Positions 59,882-64,000 of a DNA stretch of 64,000 bases are shown here, piece by piece. A model generated the notes under the pieces. It worked only from the letters and a program-made list of their open reading frames with translations, searched no databases and was not told the origin of the DNA. Numbering within the stretch: the stretch's first letter is position 1; each line of letters starts with the position of its first letter. Both the position numbers and the translations under genes were made by a program. Origin of the DNA: Combretum micranthum (lineage: Eukaryota > Streptophyta > Magnoliopsida > Myrtales > Combretaceae). Location of the stretch: assembly GCA_024138025.1 (NCBI GenBank), contig JAMXBD010001394.1, positions 62,001 through 126,000 of the forward strand. Direction: 5' to 3'.

Positions 59882-62800
59882 TGTAATCCCCTAAATTTTA
59901 TGTAATCTGATACTAAAAATGTAATATAGAATTATATAGAATATTTGAAACAAGTAGTAAAAATCACTCCAAATTTTTTTCGATTTAAAAATGTTAAAGT
60001 ATGAATGAATTTGATTATAATTAGGAAGATTAAAATCATACCAATAAAAATTTTGAAAATACAAAACTGTAGCAAATATGATCTCAAGTAATTTATAAAA
60101 CGACGATAAACCAATCGTTAATATAAAATTACTGAATCCTTTTTCTTTAAGCTCAATACTTTGGGAATAAATCATATATTTGTTAACTAATGAAATAATA
60201 GTATTCAAAATCTAATAACAATATTAAGTAGCACTAGACAAGATATGTTGTTATAGATAACTCTGTACAATAAAACATAATATTTGGTAAAATAATCACT
60301 AGTTCAATAAGAAATTATAGTTAACCTTGAATTTAAGTCACAATAACAAACGATTAATTTCAAACTCGAATAAAAATTTCTTTGACTTTAATAGATACCA
60401 AAAACGAGATTCTGTATCTTGAATTGATAATTCAAGATATAATTAGAAGTAACTCTAAATTTCAAAGCCGCTGTTATACTTGTAAAGAAGTTCCAAATTC
60501 ATTAAACTTAGTTCCTGATTCGATTTATTGAACTTGAAAAATTTAATCATGTAAGTTAAAATACTAAAAATAATTAATCGTGTATTTTTTTTAAATTAAA
60601 AATTTGGATGTATAAATAATCTGGAAATCTTTTTAAAGAACTTAAATAATTTTATTCTGATAAAATTCTTATGTAACCGTTTTAAATATTTGTTTATAAG
60701 TTAATATTAGTTAAAACATATATTTTTTTTATTAATTAATTATTATTAATCAAATGATAAACAAATGTATATATGTATATATATATTAACCGCTGTAAGC
60801 AAATCTCGGATGGTCTGGACGAAAGCTCCATAATTCCCACGCGCTGCACAAGCAAACGAATTTCCTTTGCGCACAGCAGCAACACGCACAAGGCAGAAGC
60901 TTCACATGCCATAAGGAAGCAGCACGAGCACCGAGCAGCAGCCATGCACACACCACACTACACATACGAACAAGCAGCTCTACAATTTCCAGCTGGAATG
61001 GAGGACACGAATGCAGGTGGGATCTCATCATGAATGGAGAAGATGGTACGCAGAATTCCACGCACAAACAGAGGTGTAAGATTGAAATGTCACGCAAGAA
61101 GGAGCCTTGGACTTTGCAACCACCATTAGAATTTAAATTGTGGACAGCAGTTCTCCACGATTGAGCAAATTGAATTTTACGTTGGGAAGAATAGAGCACA
61201 ATGCTCGGCTGGAAACAGGGACAGGTAGCAGCTGAAGTCAACAAATTATAGATATTAACGTTAGATTCCACACGAGACAAAGGACACGGGCAGGATTTTT
61301 GGCCGCACAATGGACAGAGGACGTTCACACTGGAAACGTACAAATTTCTCCACGTGCAGCAACAAATTGTAGTCGAAGCTTCAAAATTCCTGCTGGAACA
61401 GAGTCTCGATTGGAAATAAGAGGACCACGGTGTAACTTAGAAAATTTCGGCTGTAATTTACATTCCATTTTGATCTTCTAAAGTTTCAAAAGTCCAATTG
61501 AAAATGACATATAGACAACAAAACCAAACAAATTCAAATTTGGTCCAAAAATCTCAAAAATGTCTGCTGCACAAATAGAGGAAGTGGCTGCTGATCTACG
61601 TCCCAAATTGCTTCAATTCAACATACAAATTCCAAAGAAAATAACATATGATCCAATACAAAAACTCCACATAAAACCAGCAATTAATGTTAAGAATCCT
61701 AACCCAAATATACAACCAAACCAACTCCAATTTGCCTAGAAAATTCCAAACAAAACAGCTGCAGCAAGAAGAAATCAAACAAGAATTGCAGCAGAAATTT
61801 CAACTTTCCACCTTAGATTTGATCCGATTTTGACCCGATTTTTTTGCAACTTATAAAAAACCTTAATTAACTACCAAACAAACACAATTAAAGCCCCTTG
61901 GAAATCAGCCACAAATCTCACATAAATTCATCTAAAATTCGCCCTTAAATTAGCATGAAATTCCACCCGAGAAAACAACAGCAGAAATCCATACTTTTCA
62001 AGTCCAAAATACCCTCCTATGTACCTAAATCTTAGCCTAACATTTGTATACATATATAAGCTTAAGTTGGCTACAAAACCAACTCAAATTCTCCCCAAAC
62101 ACAACTCAAAAATCTGCCCCAAACAGCTACCACGAATTCCATATTTTCCCCTTCTTGCTCACTTGTTCAAACTTGTTTCAACACTCCAAGAATAAAGTAT
62201 CACCCTTGTTTATATCCTATAATCCTACCCGAACATCGATACTCATCAACACAATTGAAACCCCACTCTAACTAACCCAAACAACACCAAAGAGCAAGCT
62301 AGATAACCTTGGTCCATCATAGATTCAAGTTGGAATTTAGATACGACAAGGTAAGAAACAAAATAGATCTTTATGTTAGTTTAGCTAAATTAGTTTTCAT
62401 TAGTTACTCATTTTTCTAACCTTTCTCCTAGATCAATAATTTCATCAAGAATGAAGAGCTAAATTCATCCTATTATCCAATCAAGGTAAGAATTACATTA
62501 AGTTTAAATAATTATTATGTTGATTTATAGGAATTTGTCTTATAAATTTATCGATATTAGTCTAATAGTATATTTATGTTATTTAGACTATTTAGTATAT
62601 AGATACATCAACTTGAAGATTTATAAGTGTAGAACCCCAATTCTTAGAAAGGAAAAACCAAAACCATACTTAAACTACAACAAAACTAAATAAACTTTAA
62701 ATAACTCATGAAACTCATTAGAAAGAATGAATAAACTGTATTGATGTGTTTGTTTTAAACCAAAACGACCTTACCAATGGATTGTACTCGGAAAATACTA

Positions 62801-63285
62801 TGAAAACGACTATTTATTCATTAAAAACGAATTAGAAATGAGTTAGATATGATCAAAACAAGTTTGACTATAGTTATTAGAATTCACTTGAAATCTATGC
62901 ATGAGTTACATAAATTAAAAAATTGTATAAGTCTCTTTCCTTGAAAAAAAAAAAATTCCACTACTAGAAAATACTCTTCGAGTACTACCAAATCAACTAT
63001 TCATACCGCGAAATCTGATTTAAAATAAATAAGAAATTACAAATAGAAATTCACTCAGTTTTCACTCTTAAACCAATATTAATGTTACTGATATTTCTAT
63101 AGTTAAAATTATTACTGTTATCATTACAACTATTATAGTATTCCGTATTATTAATATTTTCATTAGAGTTATCGATACTATTATTTTACGTCAAAGTCAC
63201 TATATTCATAATATCATCAATGCTATTACTATTTTTGTCACTAATAATGTTATTTACTAGCTATCTAACAATTGTTGTTGTTATT
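59882..63285 (+). mobile_element. LTR1-D, 5' part of an LTR1 copy
   Basis: TGTAATCCCCTAAATTTTATG opens sequence collinear with LTR1-A 3356 to about 6750. It is preceded by GAGAC (59877-59881), which should recur at its far end outside the window. The GC island (60790-61450) shares CCACGCGCTGCAC...GCACAGCAGCAACACGCAC words with LTR1-A. The mini-exon unit is fully conserved (62351-62485). LTR6 interrupts it at 63286. Confidence 0.85.
62351..62485 (+). other. Intron and mini-exon-like unit in LTR1-D
   Basis: Donor CGACAAG|GTAAGAAAC (62350/62351) is followed by an 81-nt intron-like stretch with TTTTTCTAACC and acceptor CTCCTAG (62431). A 54-nt exon-like piece containing ATGAAGAGC follows, then donor ATCAAG|GTAAGAATTAC (62485/62486). 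The layout matches LTR1-A. Confidence 0.45.
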
Positions 63286-64000
63286 TGATAGGCATAATTT
63301 ATCATCATTTTAATTGACAAATTGGGTCTATTTTATAATATAATTGATGGATTCTTAATAGATAAGGTGCTTAATTGGTATATATATATTTCAGGTCAAT
63401 TTTGAACATAATTGTAATATAAGGAAGGAAAATGTGGAGAATCCAATCAATATTCAAGCAAAGCAGCAAGGATGCATAAAGGAGACTTGATGTACGGCCG
63501 TACAACTCTCAAAGTGAAGAAAATGCAAGCCAGTGGCTGGTACGGGGTCTTGTACGCCCGTGCACCAAGAAATTTTGAAGCAATTCGACATGTACGGCCG
63601 TACATGTGGTGATGAAGAAGTAATTGAAGGAGATTTATGTTGCACGCCCGTACAAGCTTGAAGATTGACTTCCAGTACTTAGCACTCCCTCTTGTACGAC
63701 CGTACAAAATGCATATTTACAAAGAAAATGAGTATTGTACGGTCGTGACTTTTAGAAATGGGTCATTATCGTCTTCTTGAAACAGTATGACTGTTAGTTT
63801 GTTTTAGTAAAAGGTCGTGTTTTTAAACACGACCCCATAGATATAAAGAGGGTGATTCGTTCTGAAAAGGATCACATCATATATTTTAGAAAGAATTTTA
63901 GGAGAGAGAGTCGGATTCCAAGAAGAACTTGAGAAAGTCATTGGATCCAGAATTCGTTTGTACAACCACTTCATAATCATTAAAAAGGGGTTTTACTTCT
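63286..64000 (+). mobile_element. LTR6, 5' part of another LTR (open at window end)
   Basis: Homology to LTR1-A stops at 63285 and TGATAGGCATAATTTATC begins; the preceding five bases are TTATT. The piece contains six GTAC-type palindromes (63492-63748) and a GATATAAAGAGG TATA-type box at about 63839-63850. A CT-poor AGAGAG leader follows. The element continues outside the window, so the identification as an LTR is inferred from the TG start, the breakpoint and the promoter layout. Confidence 0.55.
63492..63748 (+). repeat. Cluster of six GTACGGCCGTAC-type palindromes in LTR6
   Basis: Sites start at 63492 (GTACGGCCGTAC), 63552 (GTACGCCCGTGC), 63592 (GTACGGCCGTAC), 63642 (GCACGCCCGTAC), 63694 (GTACGACCGTAC) and 63737 (GTACGGTCGTGA). 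Spacing is 60, 40, 50, 52 and 43 bases. The spacers are unrelated to each other, so only the 12-mer is maintained. Confidence 0.85.

Noticed and set aside
60786..61343. 185-codon reverse frame rich in Cys
   Set aside because: It lies in the GC island of LTR1-D; the equivalent positions of LTR1-A and LTR1-B do not keep it open.

Overview
The window looks like intergenic chromosome from a large, AT-rich flowering-plant genome, probably a eudicot; nothing in it fixes the species. The evidence is the transposon content: plant Ty1/copia and Ty3/gypsy pol fragments, tRNA-iMet-type primer sites, long LTRs, hAT, CACTA and Mutator-type elements, and no bacterial gene organisation. No complete host gene is visible. 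The only candidate host coding sequence is a short terminal exon at 60-100, with a second copy at 38961-39001. Almost everything else is nested mobile DNA.

The main framework is an old direct duplication. Block A (1-3355, 8511-8923, 12971-14058) and block B (about 38896-39026, 50999-52294, 54862-57991) are collinear and similar by eye, but each is cut by different insertions. Each copy therefore acts as the empty-site reference for the other. Block A carries a 200-bp Mutator-like MITE (1949-2148), a 5.2-kb solo LTR (3356-8510, target duplication TTTTT) and a 4.0-kb solo LTR (8924-12970, TATAT). Block B carries a three-deep nest: LTR3 (39027-50998), split by LTR1-B (39486-49517, CATAT), itself split by LTR2 (39516-43977, CTAAT). 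Block B also holds a deleted Ty3/gypsy element (52295-54861) and a copia element (57992-59881), which is cut by LTR1-D (59882), which is cut in turn by LTR6 (63286 to the window end).

Between the blocks (14059-38895) lie a hAT-like element with a strong palindrome (15064-16391), a GAGCTCGAGC-rich repeat (about 17870-18440), reverse-orientation LTR-like sequence (about 18545-21027 and 29682-31980), a 374-bp Mutator-like MITE with 10-bp duplications (21038-21411), a reverse LTR3 piece (23637-24776), a CACTA-like end (24777-25380), an inverted pair of LTR5 copies (25690-27700 and 34487-36790), a reverse copia remnant whose reverse transcriptase is replaced by unrelated sequence (28019-29681), twin MITEs (32608-33264) and a copia gag/protease pseudogene (33304-34486).

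The long LTRs share an architecture. Each has a TATA-type promoter region well inside the LTR, followed by conserved GTAAG splice-donor motifs; in LTR1 there is a recurring 52-54 nt mini-exon-like unit. Each also has a short GC-rich island with a family-specific repeated motif, such as the near-palindrome GTACGGSCGTAC in LTR2 and LTR6. A shared 3' module links otherwise different LTRs. The solo LTRs with matching flanks show that recombinational removal has been common here. These shared LTR modules are the most unusual content of the window.
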